From: Chlamydomonas reinhardtii
Taxonomy: Eukaryota; Chlorophyta; Chlorophyceae; Chlamydomonadales; Chlamydomonadaceae
Assembly: GCF_000002595.2 (NCBI RefSeq)
Contig: NC_057013.1
Location: 1,378,501 to 1,442,500, forward strand
Direction of reading: 5' to 3'
Length of the DNA stretch: 64,000 nucleotides
The notes under the pieces are model-generated. The model saw only the letters and a program-made list of their open reading frames with translations, did no database searches and was not told where the DNA came from. The number at the start of each line of letters is the position of its first letter. The first letter of the stretch is position 1. Of this stretch, positions 10,701-22,310 are shown one piece after another. A program made the position numbers and the translations under genes.

Positions 10701-13700
10701 TGTTGATGCTACCGTCCTGCTGCTCCTGCTCCGAGCCTGCCGCGCCGCTACCTCCCTCCGACAGCTTTGCTAAGACAGGTGGCAGCTGCGGCTGTATGTG
10801 TTGCGGCGAGCCGGCGGTGAGCTGTGCACCAGTGGTGAGCTGTGGGACATGATTCTCGCCCGTTTCACCGCCGGCGTCGGGGCTCCGGACGCCGTACGAG
10901 CTGGGTCCTTCATCGGTTAGAGCTCTCCCGCAAACGTCTGTGCCTCCAGAGTCGAGGTGTAGCTGCACAAGGTGCGGCTCCGGCGACATGGCAAGTGCGC
11001 CGGCGCTGGTGCCTGTGTGAAGGGCTGCGCCGCTAAGCCGGAGCTCGCTGTCCCCGGCTGCAAGGCCCCTGCTTGAGCCGACAGCCTGCCGCTGCTTGGC
11101 CCGGCCAGACAGGCGGTCCCACAGCGAGATGACAGCGCTGAGAGGCTGCCAGCTCTGAGGGCGGCTGTCGCCACGCAAGTTCCGCATCGACTTGGCCGGA
11201 GAGCGGCAGCTGTGCCTGAAGCCACCGGTCCCTTCCCTGCCTCCCCTCGCCTCCACCGCCACTACCGCGCCGTCCGGGTGCTGCAACAGCTCCTGCGGCC
11301 AGTCCTGGTGCAGCAGCGCCAGCTGGCAGGCGGTGGCGAAGGCCAGTGCACTGGCGGGAGAAGGAAAGGCGATGATGAACGAGTCGCCCTCTGCATATTA
11401 GTTTGGGGCACACGGTGGCATGAGTAGCGAGGTTGAGAGGTAGCGGCGTATCATTCGGTACAACAGCAACGTACCAACCAGCACGTACCAGTTGCACTCT
11501 CGTAGCCGTCATGCGCCGGCATGAGCTTGCGAAAGGTGGCGTGGTGCATCTTCAGCGCCGCGTCCATGGTGGTAACGCTCAGCTCCTCCCACAGCCGCGT
11601 GCTGTTCTGGATGTCTGTGATTGTTTGCACCAGGGAGGTCAGGAAGTTTCAGTCGTGCCGATGCATGGGGCTCCATCCACGCTCTGTGGTATAACTCACC
11701 ACCTTGGGTACCCGCTTACCGCTGATGAGCAGGGTGGTGTCAACGCCCGCCCGTGGAGCCCGCACGCGCCCCAAGAGGTCTCGGTTGCGGCGCCGCAGCC
11801 GCAGCGCCACAAACACGACCACCACGACGCCCAGGATGACGGCCGCGATCAGGCCCACCAGCAGGCCAGCCAGAGCCTGGTTGCTTATCGCCTTGCTGCC
11901 GGGGCCGACAGCGCCTGCACAGCCCAGGTAACGGTAAGAAGCAAGATTGAGCATACGGAAAGCGCGGAGCATGGTAGCGAGGCAGGTGTGTGGCTGCCGA
12001 TACAAGACAGTACCGGAGGTTGGAGGCGCACCTTGTTTACTGGGTGCCTTGCTCTGTGGCTGGTAGTCGATGCTTGATTCGTACATGGTCCGTGTGGCTT
12101 GCTCCGTAAATGCCTCGTTCACCATGTCTGGAGCAGCAGCAAGGACACACCCGGCAGTTATAGGACGCGCACGTTCACATCACTCAACAGAGCACACAAC
12201 AGCCCGGCGAAAACCCAAGCCATTCGTCAGTTCGCCCCTCATATGATTGCCACTTACACATCACTTCTTGGAGAGCAGCGCTTGCGTTGGCTGCAGCCGT
12301 GCTGGTGTTGATTGGGAGGATAAGCATATTCGCTGCGCGCGCAAGGCCCCACCTGTATGCGGACCGGAGCACAGCACCGGACTCACGCCCTCAGCTCCTA
12401 CGGAAGGAGCTGCCGTATCCGAGCCGGTACGGTAACACCCTGCCGCTGCCCATGTGCGGCCTAAGCCCGCGAAGACTCACTTGATGAAGTTCACGGACGA
12501 AGGCGACGAGGCCTCGGGCGCCGCGTTGGGAGCATGCAGCCCATGCCACACGGCTTGCGCGCATGACTGCAGAGCATGGGCCAACACAACAGAAACCTTG
12601 AGGTCACGGCGGTGTAAATGTAAGGCGGCATGCACAGGAACGCACGGACCTGCATGCGGTAGCCTAACAGTACTTTACCCGACAGACGTTCATGGCATAG
12701 GCGCGCGCACCTGGATTGCGTCGTTGCTAATCCCTGTGCCCTCAAAGCCCGACACGTTGAACGGCTCCCGCAGCGCCGTCCACCACCGCATCCGCAGGTA
12801 CAGTAGCATCCCGGTGTCAGCCGCCGCTGAGCCCGCCGCAGCGGTGCTGTTGCCGGAGGCCGCCGTCCCGTTCACTGCTGTCAAGGTGTCGTTGCTGTTA
12901 CTGCTGGCGCTATTGCTGGCGCCGCTGCTGACTCCACTGCTGCTGCTGTTGCTTGCGCTCATACTCCCGTACGCGGTGGTTGTCAGCATAACGCCGGTGG
13001 TTGCAACTGGGTATCCCAGAGCTGCACGTGCCATCACGGTCGCCACGTTGCGGCGGACGTACTCCGCGTCCAAGAGAGAAGTCATGATGGCGCCGACCGT
13101 CGCAAAGGTGCGCGAGGAGAGGGTCAAGCCTGCGCCGTGACAAGGAGGCATGCAAGGGTTGGTCACACGCAGGGTACCGGTAATCGCTCACATTAGCTTT
13201 AAAACGATATGCTGGCACTGCCCATGTCCCTTGGGACTACTGCCCTACGCGGATATGCTCTGCCTGCTGCCCACTGCAGGCACCGCCGATTTCGCAGTCC
13301 CACCTGCATCTGTGGATTGGTACTTGTTGGCACTCATCATGCACGCCGAGTACGGCGCGCGGTTCACCAGCGCCCCCGCCGCAGGCTGCTCAACGCCTGC
13401 GGCCGATAGCACCTGCTGCACAGCCGCCGACTCGACGGCCGCGGTCACTGAGGGATCGCAGTGAGTCGGCAGGGAGCCAGTGCTTGCTGTCAGCACGCTG
13501 ACAGGTGCCTGCGGCTCCAGCGCTTGTGCTGCAGCCGCAACAGCCGCCCTGGTGCGCGCCAGCTCCGGCTGCGCGGCTGCGGCTGCTACTGCTGATGATG
13601 GCGGCGGCGCCTGCTGCAGCCCAAGGTACAGCAGGTCGTGGTTGGCGCTGACGCCGCACAGCTCCCAGTCGCACGGCACCAGCTGGCCCGACGTGCTGCT

Positions 13701-15522
13701 GCCGGCCCGCCGGTCCATCACCGTGCGGCTGCCGGGCAGCGGAGCCACAAGCAGCTGCGCCGCCGGCGGCCGCAGCTGGGTTGTGTTCATGACCCCGAGC
13801 ATGATGTCCCAGTCAAAGGTTATCATGCAGTCGCCTGATTTGAAGTGGCCGCTGACGTCGGTGCACTCCACTTCCCCGTCTGTGGTGCGGTTGTTGGTGG
13901 TGAGATCGAAGGGCTCCGGCGCGTTGAACACCAAGACGCGGCGCAGCAGCTCGGTGGCATAAAGCCAGCCAGTGCTGTTGGCCAGCGGGATTGCGGAGGA
14001 CGGCGAGCCCGTGGATAGGTCGTACAGGTACCCCTGTTCCGTGCCCTGTGTCTGCAGGACGCTTGCTGCCAGCGCTGCCCAAAAGTCGCCTAGAAGGCCG
14101 CACGCCGGGTGTGTGGAAATGCACAGCCCGTACTTGGGCAGGCTGCTGCTATTGCTAACGCCGCCCCCACTGCTGCTGTTGCTGCGGCTGCTGCTGTTGG
14201 CCAGGCGGTGCCCCTCCAGCAGCGCTATCAGCTGCTCCCAGTCGTCCGGCGGCGCGGCGCTGGGGACATAGCCCCCAGCTGCCAGCGCCGCCAGCGCTTC
14301 GGCCCGGTAGAACATTGTCAGATACACCCGTGGGTGTATCAGGCCGCGAGGCTCCGTGTCGTTCACGCACACGTTCTCCGGTATTACGAACGGATCCGCG
14401 GTTTGTAGCATGGCCCACACGCTCCATGCTGGCAACCCAGACACGTCCATAGACACAACCTGCAGCGCGGCACACCGAGCCATTGTCTCCGCGCATGCAG
14501 GCTGTGCCGCGGACGAATTCCGTGCACGACTTCAGCAGCCTTTTCACGGCATTGCACGCTACACAGGCACCTGCCCGCCCTCAACCGCTCACCGAGTACT
14601 GATTCTGTTGCACTGTGAGGTAGTCCCGCATGGAGCCCGCTGAAAAAGAGCCCAGAGCGGGCAGCGTGTCAGGCACATCGATAATGGCGTCTTGCAACAG
14701 CGCCACCACCTGCACGGCGCCAGGGGTGATGGATACCACGCGGGGTTCTTTGTCTGTGCCGAAAGAATCGCGCGTGTGCTGTTGACCGCGGTACTTGCCG
14801 CTGCACCCGACGGCACGCTAGCACTCACTTGGGGGTTGCTCTGCAGCTGGCCTTTTAGCCATGTCGTGACGGCTCCGTTAAACCATGCTGGGAATCGCAA
14901 CGTGGAGATGACTACCGTTTCATCGGACTGGCGGCGTGTGGGGTTGCAGACACGGGGTGCGGGTAGGCTCATGAAGTGACAGGCCAAAGAACTAGTACCT
15001 AAACGGCGGTATGCAAGTCGATGGACATTGGGTCGGGGGAGCACTTGAAACCCACCCTCGCCAGCGGACTGTCACTGTCCCGCGCACCTGAGGCAGCTCT
15101 CTCAATCTCACTTTTTGTCACTACGATTCGCTACAATTGCCTAGTGTGAATAATAAGGTCTAGCATGTACACATCGTAATGCTCCTGTGCCCCCAGCCTT
15201 CACAATGATTCAGACTTACCGAAGGTGCCGCGAAAGCGGAAGCGCACGCCTCAGTCCCCGTCAGCTCCTGGATAAGCGCATCCTTTATAGCTTCATCCGT
15301 CTGGAGAGAACTATTCCTGGCAGCGACTGGTTTCAGTATTGCTAGAAGCTGCGAGACGCACATCGCCATTGCAGAAGAGCTTGCATTTGCAGCGAGCGCC
15401 CTCCGCAACGCCATGAGCTCCGCCTCCTTTTCGAGGCCGTCATGATGCCGCTCAGCATGAGCTGCGCTGGCTGAAAAAACGATTATGACAACTAATAGGG
15501 CCCCGCGTCGCCAGGCGCTCAT
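7758..15522 (-). CDS. Receptor-type nucleotide cyclase, copy B: solute-binding ectodomain, one TM span, two cyclase domains (complete)
   Basis: Sixteen exons fit phase by phase (1,692 codons): 15220-15522, 14829-14927, 14593-14709, 13304-14459, 12711-13129, 12481-12566, 12258-12352, 11720-11914, 11489-11614, 10429-11390, 10098-10251, 9391-9833, 8958-9215, 8775-8816, 8230-8568, 7758-8042. The start MSAWRRGALLVVIIVF gives a signal peptide ending near SAAHA; an in-frame ATG lies 30 bp upstream. Residues about 100-760 form a solute-binding-protein-like ectodomain (TLRFPAWFNG, YGLCISTHPACG, MRWWTAL). The membrane span is near residues 770-795, followed by LRLRRRNRDLLGR. Cyclase domain 1 has LISDIQNSTRLWEEL and EGDSFIIAF, then a long low-complexity insert, then RGPRVRMGMHCG and VSDAAHGG. 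Cyclase domain 2 has GGYLVEGGDGLVLAAF, LLAHELCEE, ERGLRVKVGLDVGPV and VMNRAARI with the catalytic Asn/Arg. The two domains probably pair within one chain. Nucleotide specificity is not assigned. Confidence 0.9.
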
Positions 15523-16208
15523 ACAGTGCACGCTTTCTTGTCGCACCATCATATAACTCGAACAAGAATCAAAGTATGTATCGAAGCCACAGGACAGTCC
15601 TGGGCTCCCCGGAGGCTCTGGTGAAACCGAGGCTTGTCATCATAAGCTCTGCACGTGATTAGTGTGTGACACTTTATCTCTGAAGTCTCTGGCCACATAA
15701 CTCTGGCGGATAGGATGCGCGTCATGGATGGGGTATAATGTTGACACGGCACGGTTCGGGCATCGACAACCCAGGACAACCCCGTCTGCCCCCACTTCAT
15801 CAACATGAAGGCGGAATGGCCCTCGCTGGGGTTTCAATGTTGCAGAATGCTTTGCAAACTGACCAAGCATTTGCGATCATGTATATCCTAACTATGTATA
15901 TTACAAGCGTTCCCTGCGACCCTGCAGCAGTCCAGGTAGGCGCCGGATCAACAAGCGGTCGTGACATGTACACAACAGGTCTCACTTGTCTCAAACTTGT
16001 CTTCCTAGTTCTCAGCCAAGGTGCCATAACTGCCATTCACTAGGCACTGGCAATGGTCCATCGCAGCGCTTGATAGACACCTGGCTTGTGAGTTCGTGGC
16101 GCGCGCAGACACCTAGGCGCAACCACGGACGTGTTTCCCTGGGCGTCAACGTCAACTGCTCACACATCATCACACACCGTTTGTACTCATGACCTGGCGC
16201 CCTGGCCA
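15523..16208. other. Intergenic region, cyclase B promoter and oxygenase 3' end
   Basis: No coding potential seen. It must hold the promoter and 5' UTR of the cyclase ending at 15522 and the 3' UTR of the oxygenase gene whose stop codon is at 16209. A minus-strand TGTAA lies at 15901-15905. Confidence 0.5.
15901..15905 (-). terminator. Probable TGTAA poly(A) signal of the 2OG-oxygenase gene
   Basis: TTACA on the plus strand reads TGTAA on the minus strand, about 305 nt past the oxygenase stop codon. TGTAA is the usual poly(A) signal in Chlamydomonas nuclear genes. A five-base match is weak alone; position supports it. Confidence 0.45.
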
Positions 16209-19200
16209 TCACTTCTTGCGGGCCCGCTTGCCCTGCCGTGTGCTAAGGCCCTCGTGCGCAGCTCGCGATGCAGAGCGCGTGACCCGTTCAGTCTGTGAAA
16301 CCGCCGCCGCCAAGGGTGCCTGCGCCAGCAGCAGCGGGGGCGCCGCCGCCTTCGCACGCCCGCTGCCGCCGCCAATGGCATTGTCTTCCGCATTGCCGTC
16401 CACAATCACCTGTTGCTTGTCGTCCTCGTGTGCCGCTGCCGCCGCTGCCATCATCGCTGATGCCGGTGCCGCCGTTCCTGCTGCAGCCGTTGCTGCCCCC
16501 ATTCCTGCTGCCTGCACGTCCTTGCTGGCTGTCGTCTCGGCGTCCTCGTCCTGGTCCTCGTCCCCATCCTCCTGCTCCTCCTCCTCGTCCTCCTCCTCGT
16601 CCCTCTCTTCCTCCTCCTCCTGATTCTCTTTCTTCTCCTTAGCTTCGCCGGCCGTCCCGCCACTCCGACCGCTCCGCCGTCGCCTTGCCGCCGCCGCTGC
16701 CGCCGCCCCCGCGCCCGCCGACAGCAGCACCGCCACCTTCCTTAGCTCCGCGCTGTCCTTCCGGAATCTTGCCAGCCTCTGTTCCTGCAGCTCCGGCAGC
16801 TTGGTGACCTCCACATACACGCCCTTGGCTTTCCCGCCCACCTCGGCACGTGCGGCGTAGGCGGGCAGGTCATGTCGCCATCCGACCGGCCCCCTCAGCA
16901 CGCGGCCCTCCCAGGCGCCGACACCATAGCCAGCAGGGTCGTGGTGGAGCTGCTGGTTGCGGGCGTGCGAGAGGTGTGCGTAGGCCCCGGTCTCGCCGCC
17001 GGGGTAGGGGAAGTGCTGACGCACCCAGGCGCGCGCCTCATGCAGGCCGTGGAACAGGCCGTGGAAGGTCTCGCTCTGTGCGGGGCCGCGCAGGAAGGCC
17101 TCCACCTGAGACAGAGGAGGGGAGGGAAGCAGGGGAGGGAGGGCGCATGCAGGGGTTTCCACACCGTGCGATGCTTGGCGCACCGCAGACAGGGAGTTGC
17201 CATGTTTGCTGACGGCAGAAATAGCAGCGACTAGATAGCAGGTATGACCGTACTCCAGCCTCGCCGGCATCATGCTGACGCGGTGACCATCCGTCCGCAC
17301 CTGCGGATATCCAACGAGGTGAGCCTCCGGCATACGCCAGCCCTCTGCCGGCGCGCCGCCCGCCGTCCGCCGCCTCAGCTCCGTCTCCCTGGCCTCCAGC
17401 AGCCTCCGCACAGCCGCGTCGCCCCCCCGCGCCGCCGCCTGCAGCGGAGCCCGCCCCAGCAGCTCCTCCAGGTGGGCGTGGCCCTCGGCCGGGTGCGCAT
17501 GCACGTGCGCGAGCACGGCGGTGGCAAAGCAGTCGCGCTGCTGGCGGCGGTGCAGCTGCTTGCGGCCGCCCGCCACAGCCCCTCCGCCCCATGCTTCTTC
17601 TTCGCTGGCGTCGAGGTCGTCATCGTCTGTGTCGTCGCTGCTTGCCTCCGCCGCTGCAGCGGCCCTCCTACCTCCCCGGCGGCGGCCGCCGCCACCGCGG
17701 CCGCCGCCGTTGCCCCCGCGGTCCGGCCATAGCAGCCCAGCCAGCATCCCCAGCCCCTCCCAGTCCAGGTCTCGCATGGCCGCCAGTGTCCCCACCTGCT
17801 CCAACGTCACCGCACGCACGCGTGCATACACCGCTGGCCGCGACGCCAGCCCCGCCACCATCCCTGCCACCTCCCCAAGCCGCCGCGACTTGGCGAGGTG
17901 CTCCGCCAGCGCCGCCAGCGCCTCTGCCACCGGCGCCGTGTCACACACGACAGCAGTGGCCTGGAGCACGGCCGCAATCAATCCGCTGCTGTCATCTTCC
18001 CCGCCACGCACGTCGTGGTCTCCTGGCATCGTCGCCATAACATGAAGCACCTGAACCACCACCAGCTCCGCCTCCTGCGGCGACAGGTACTGCAGCACGC
18101 GCGGGGAGGTGGCCAGATGCAGCAGCCGAGCCATGACGGCCGCCCGCTCCGCCCGCCGCCGCTGCCGGGCACGCAAGCTGGTTGAGTGGTTCCGACCCCT
18201 ACAGTCATAGAACCAAGCCGGCAGCTGCTGCTGTTGTTGGCGCCTGCCATGTGCCTCGCGGCCTGAATCAGAGAGGGCCAGGGCCGCCTGCAGCAGCGCC
18301 TGCTGCAAGTTGTGCTGCAGCTGCACGGTGGTGGCGGCGCTTGCGCTGGCGGCGGGCGGTGCAGCTGGAAGCGCCGGAGGCGCAGAGGCGGCCTGTTGTG
18401 GCTGAGCCTCGCGCCGCTCCGCAGGTTGCGGTTCCCGCTTGACGCCGCCCGAGGGGCCGGCGGCGGCTGCATCCACGGCCGCAGGTGCCGCGGTTGCCTC
18501 AGCACACGACTTGGCTTTGCCGCTGCCCCTCGCTGCAGCTGTCCGTGTCGTGCGCATTGCGCCGCTCGCGCCAGTCGCGCCCGCTGAGCCCGCTGGGCCG
18601 CCTGCTGCCGCTGCCGCGCTAGCAGCAGCGCCTGTCTCGCCGCTCGCAGAAGCAGCGGAGGCGCCACCCGCAGCACCTGCGGCTTGTGCTGCTGCAGCCT
18701 GTACGATCTGCTCCTGCCGCCGCGCCTGCTCCTCCCGCCCCAGCTGCCACAGCAATCGCTCCGCCAGACCAAGCAGCGCCGGCGTGCCGGCCGCGCGCGC
18801 CATCTGCAGCTCGCATGAGCGCGGGCTAATGACCATCAGCGCCCTGTTCATAGGAGTCAGGAGTCAGGAGTCAGGATTCAGGACTCTGTGTGCGCTCAGG
18901 ACTGCCGGAAGAAACGCAAGAGCCAGTTGCGATGAGGCTGTCAACCACTGAGTGCATGTCATCAGAGCGTGTGTGAGATGTGTTGAGTGCGAATCACTGC
19001 AGTGCGTGTCCTTGGAGTGCCTGTGGTGAGTGCTAGCCACAACACATACCGTGTAGCCCGCCCACCTGTGGTACTGGTAGTCCAGCCCTGCGCCCTCGTT
19101 GCCGGTGTACCAGGCGTCACGCGCATCGGGCGGCGTGTCCTCAACCTCGCCACGCGGCTTGAACACGCTCCCGCCGTCCAGCAGCAGCTCTTGTAGGCCG

Positions 19201-21706
19201 GGCTGCAACCATGTTAGCACAGGAACACGCGAGCAGAACACGCCAGCCACTAGTGACGGTAAGCACGAGCGTTGCGAGAATGTAAGCCCCGCCAACCGCG
19301 CGTGCCAGCACACCAGATCCCGTCCAGCGTCTGCCGAACTCCAAGCCCAGAAACACATCAACGTACCTGCATTTGGCCCACGTCCATTCTTGGCCCGCCG
19401 CCCGCTGCCAGCAGTGGAGTCGTGCAAACGCCGTAGGCCTCAACGTCAATGATTTGCTCGGAATCAGCGGCCTCGCTCTCGCCCTCATCCTCGTCGTCCT
19501 CCATCTCGCCAACCCTGCCATAGAGTATCCTGCCGTCCTCGTCCGCATCCGTCGTGTACTTGACCTGCGCCAGTGGCGTTGGCGCATGATCGTATGGAGG
19601 TGCGGGCCGTGAGTGGCCATCCTTGCCAACGTTGGTTCTGCAACATCAAACATGTCACATGTGGGGCCACCCGGCGTTCCTGCCTGCATCCCATGCTGCG
19701 TGCCCCGCATCTTCGCAGTCTGCTTCACCGGACAAACAGCAATAATGCACCAGCAGCAGCATGCCCTGCACAGCATGCAAATCCTTCCATACGGTAATAT
19801 CCCACATCGCGGTCCACTTACCCACTTAGTCATTAGGCACAGGTACAGGTCGAGCCCGCCCGCTGCCTGCAGCACCTGTGCCACCGCCGCATCCCGGCCC
19901 TTGAGCTGCGTGAAGCCCAGACCGTGGTTCGAGTAGCGGTGCTCCAACCGCAACACCAGCGCCGGCGGCACCCGCCGCTGCTCCCCCCCAGGTCCGAGAT
20001 GAATGCTGCCGCCACTGCTCGGCCCGGCTGCGTCAGCGGGAGCGCGTGACAGCAGTGCGGGTGCGGCGGGCGCGGCGGGCTGAGCTCGCAGCGCATCTTC
20101 CCAGGCACGCACGCTCGCGCGCACCCGCTCCCCGAGCCCTTGCAGGTCGTTCACGGGCGGCGGCGCGTGTGGGTGGTCGAAGACCTGCTCGCAAACCCAT
20201 CTGAACACCTCATCTCCCTGCCGCCGCGCGTCCTCTAGCGCCTGCTCCTCCTCCTGCCGCTGCTTGCCCGGTGCCTGACCAGCAGCAGCCCCGCCCGGGG
20301 AGCCCGGAGCGCTCTGGCGGCTGCGCTGCTGCCGCCGGCCGGCCGCTGCCGCGACCGGCGGCGCCGCCGCCATCGGCGCCATCGACGAAGACGGGAAGTG
20401 CTGCGGAAGCGGCAGCGCGTTGGTGCGTGTCAGGTTGTACACCAGCATGACCCGCATGCCGGCCGTGACCGGCGTGATCTCGTGCACGCAGTCCGTGAAA
20501 AAAGCCGCGAAGCGGAACCCGTCCGAAACGGAACCCAGGCGCTGCGACTTGCTCGCAGCCACGTCGCCGCCCTCCCGCAAGCTGTCCACATCCAGCGGCT
20601 CAACAGCCAGATCCAGCTCGCCATCTGGCTCGTCCTGGATCCGGCTGAGGGCCACATGGCCAGCCGCAGCGCTGCCGCTGCCGCCGCCGCCGCCGCCGCC
20701 ACCGCGACCACGCTTCCTGGACCCGCCGCCAGCGCCTGCCCCGCCGCTGCCACTGCCACCGCGGGCCTCACCGCCGGCGTGGGGGGAGTCAACGCCGCGG
20801 CGGGAGGTGTCCCAGCTCCAGCTGCGGCCGGCGTGGTACACGTTCAGGACGCCGCCGTCGTGGCCGCCCGCCACCGGCAGCGAAATCAGCAGCGTCGCGA
20901 AGTGGCCCGGCAGCTTCTCGGTGTCAACGTGCGGTAGGAAATGGCCACCGACCGGGTAGATCAGCAGCTTGTACAGGTGCGCGGACACAGGTCCGTGGCC
21001 GGGCTGGGCGGCGGTGGTGGGCACGAATTCCGTGCTCACGCCCAGCCCCTTGGCCGCCCCTGCACACGCAGTAGCAAAGCATCGACAGGGGCGGGGGCGC
21101 GAGGCGTAAGTTCAAGGGCTCTACAACAAGGGGCGAAATCGGTGGCGGTGCGAAGGGTGTTGCTGGCAATGGTATCTTCCCAAAAGCAATGCAGCAGCAG
21201 TACCGAGCTCGTGCACACTTACGGTCGCTTATGTCCCGTATGACGCGGTCCCACCCGGGGCCGAAGCTCAGGGAGCTCGCATCTATCTGTACCGTGTTGC
21301 GGACCGCCGGGTCTTGTAGCGTCTGCGCTCCCTTGCCGTAGGGAGCCTGCTGCCCCAACTTGACTAGTTTGTCCCGCTGCTCCGCTGAGAGGGGCAGGGA
21401 CACCGGGCCCACACCGCGCACGGCGAGACCCGGCAGTCCCGGCGCTGTGTCCCTCTGTCGTTCCCAGCGACCCGCGATTGCGAAATTCCCCTCGGGTTGC
21501 ACTGCTGTCACCACATCAAGGAGTTGGCGACGCCACGGCTCCAACGCTGCCACAACCGCCATCGGTCGGCTCCCTTGACCTAACGCGGCGAGGCTACTCT
21601 GGTGTCGCTCCGAGCTGAGATGCTGAGATGTCCACCTAGTGTGAAGCAGACCACAGAGCGCGAGTGTGGATAGCACTGGTCGTCGCAGTGAAGAAACGAC
21701 CGGCAC
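16209..21706 (-). CDS. Large Fe(II)/2-oxoglutarate-dependent oxygenase (prolyl-4-hydroxylase-like fold)
   Basis: Six exons in consistent phase: 21223-21706, 19822-21059, 19367-19621, 19066-19202, 17301-18843, 16209-17105 (1,517 residues; 1,469 if MAVVAALEPW at 21562 is the start). The N-terminal third is the oxygenase: GNFAIAG, LSFGPGWDRVIRDISD, then LYKLLIYPVGGHFLPHVDTE with the metal-binding HxD (His about 205, Asp about 207). About 150 residues later come DCVHEITPVTAGMR, with the distal His, and the 2OG-binding Arg. A Gly-rich KRGRGGGG loop interrupts the core. Next are an acidic segment (EMEDDEDEGE) and the motif GNEGAGLDYQYHRALMVISPR, completed only after splicing and recalled from related fungal proteins, which shows that 16209-18843 belongs to this gene. 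The C-terminal half is Ala/Gln-rich and largely helical, with a Glu/Asp tract and a basic end (GKRARKK) suggesting nuclear location. Substrate unknown. The 17106-17300 intron is open in frame. Confidence 0.88.
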
Positions 21707-22310
21707 ACGAAGGTCAGCACGAAATTTGAGCAGCGCTGCCGCTGATTTTATTATTTAAGATTACAGTCACATAATAAGCGTGCGTTCGGAGGTCAACTTG
21801 CAGACAAACCGACGACAGCACCATGCGACTCAGGCGCCACAGGCTCACACGGACTCTGTGGCGAATGTGAGTATACCAAACAGTTCGGCCTTTCACGAAT
21901 ACAATGGGCAGCCCACAACAATGATGTTCGGGCAAAACATGCCCCTTCATGTGCAGCTACTTCAGTGCGGGGTTCGGCCAACATGAAACTCAACCTTCAT
22001 CTCGCCTACCCCAAGGCCTACCCAGCGCTCAGCAGTCCTGCTCCTTGATATCACCGTGTCATCGAATTCACTGTCACGTCTGCGTGCAGCACACGGTGTC
22101 TACGTCCACTCTGGGTCCTTTCTGCCGCCGTCATCTCTGCTTGGGAGCGGCGCACGTAGCGCGCACATGGCCCCCCATACGTATGCCATTAGGCAATCGA
22201 GTCCCGCCCACCGCGCAGCTGCCTAGCCCGCCTCCCCTAAGAACACGACCCATTCCAAAGCACACCTTTGCACACAGACCAGCCAGACAGGCCTACAGCA
22301 CTGCGCTCGC
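21707..22310. other. Intergenic region between oxygenase and coiled-coil gene
   Basis: No coding exon seen. It is expected to hold the oxygenase promoter (right of 21706, minus strand) and the 3' UTR of the coiled-coil gene ending at 22311. An AT-rich patch, TTTTATTATTTAAGATTACA, lies around 21756-21775. Confidence 0.45.
21771..21775 (-). terminator. Possible TGTAA poly(A) signal of the coiled-coil gene
   Basis: Minus-strand TGTAA inside an AT-rich patch, about 535 nt past the coiled-coil stop codon. Its composition and distance suit a volvocine poly(A) site, but the motif is short. Confidence 0.4.

Noticed and set aside
16209-18843. Reading this as a separate single-exon gene starting at MNRALMV
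   Set aside because: The apparent start is the acceptor region. Splicing from 19066 restores YQYHRALMVISPR in phase, so it is the 3' half of the oxygenase gene.
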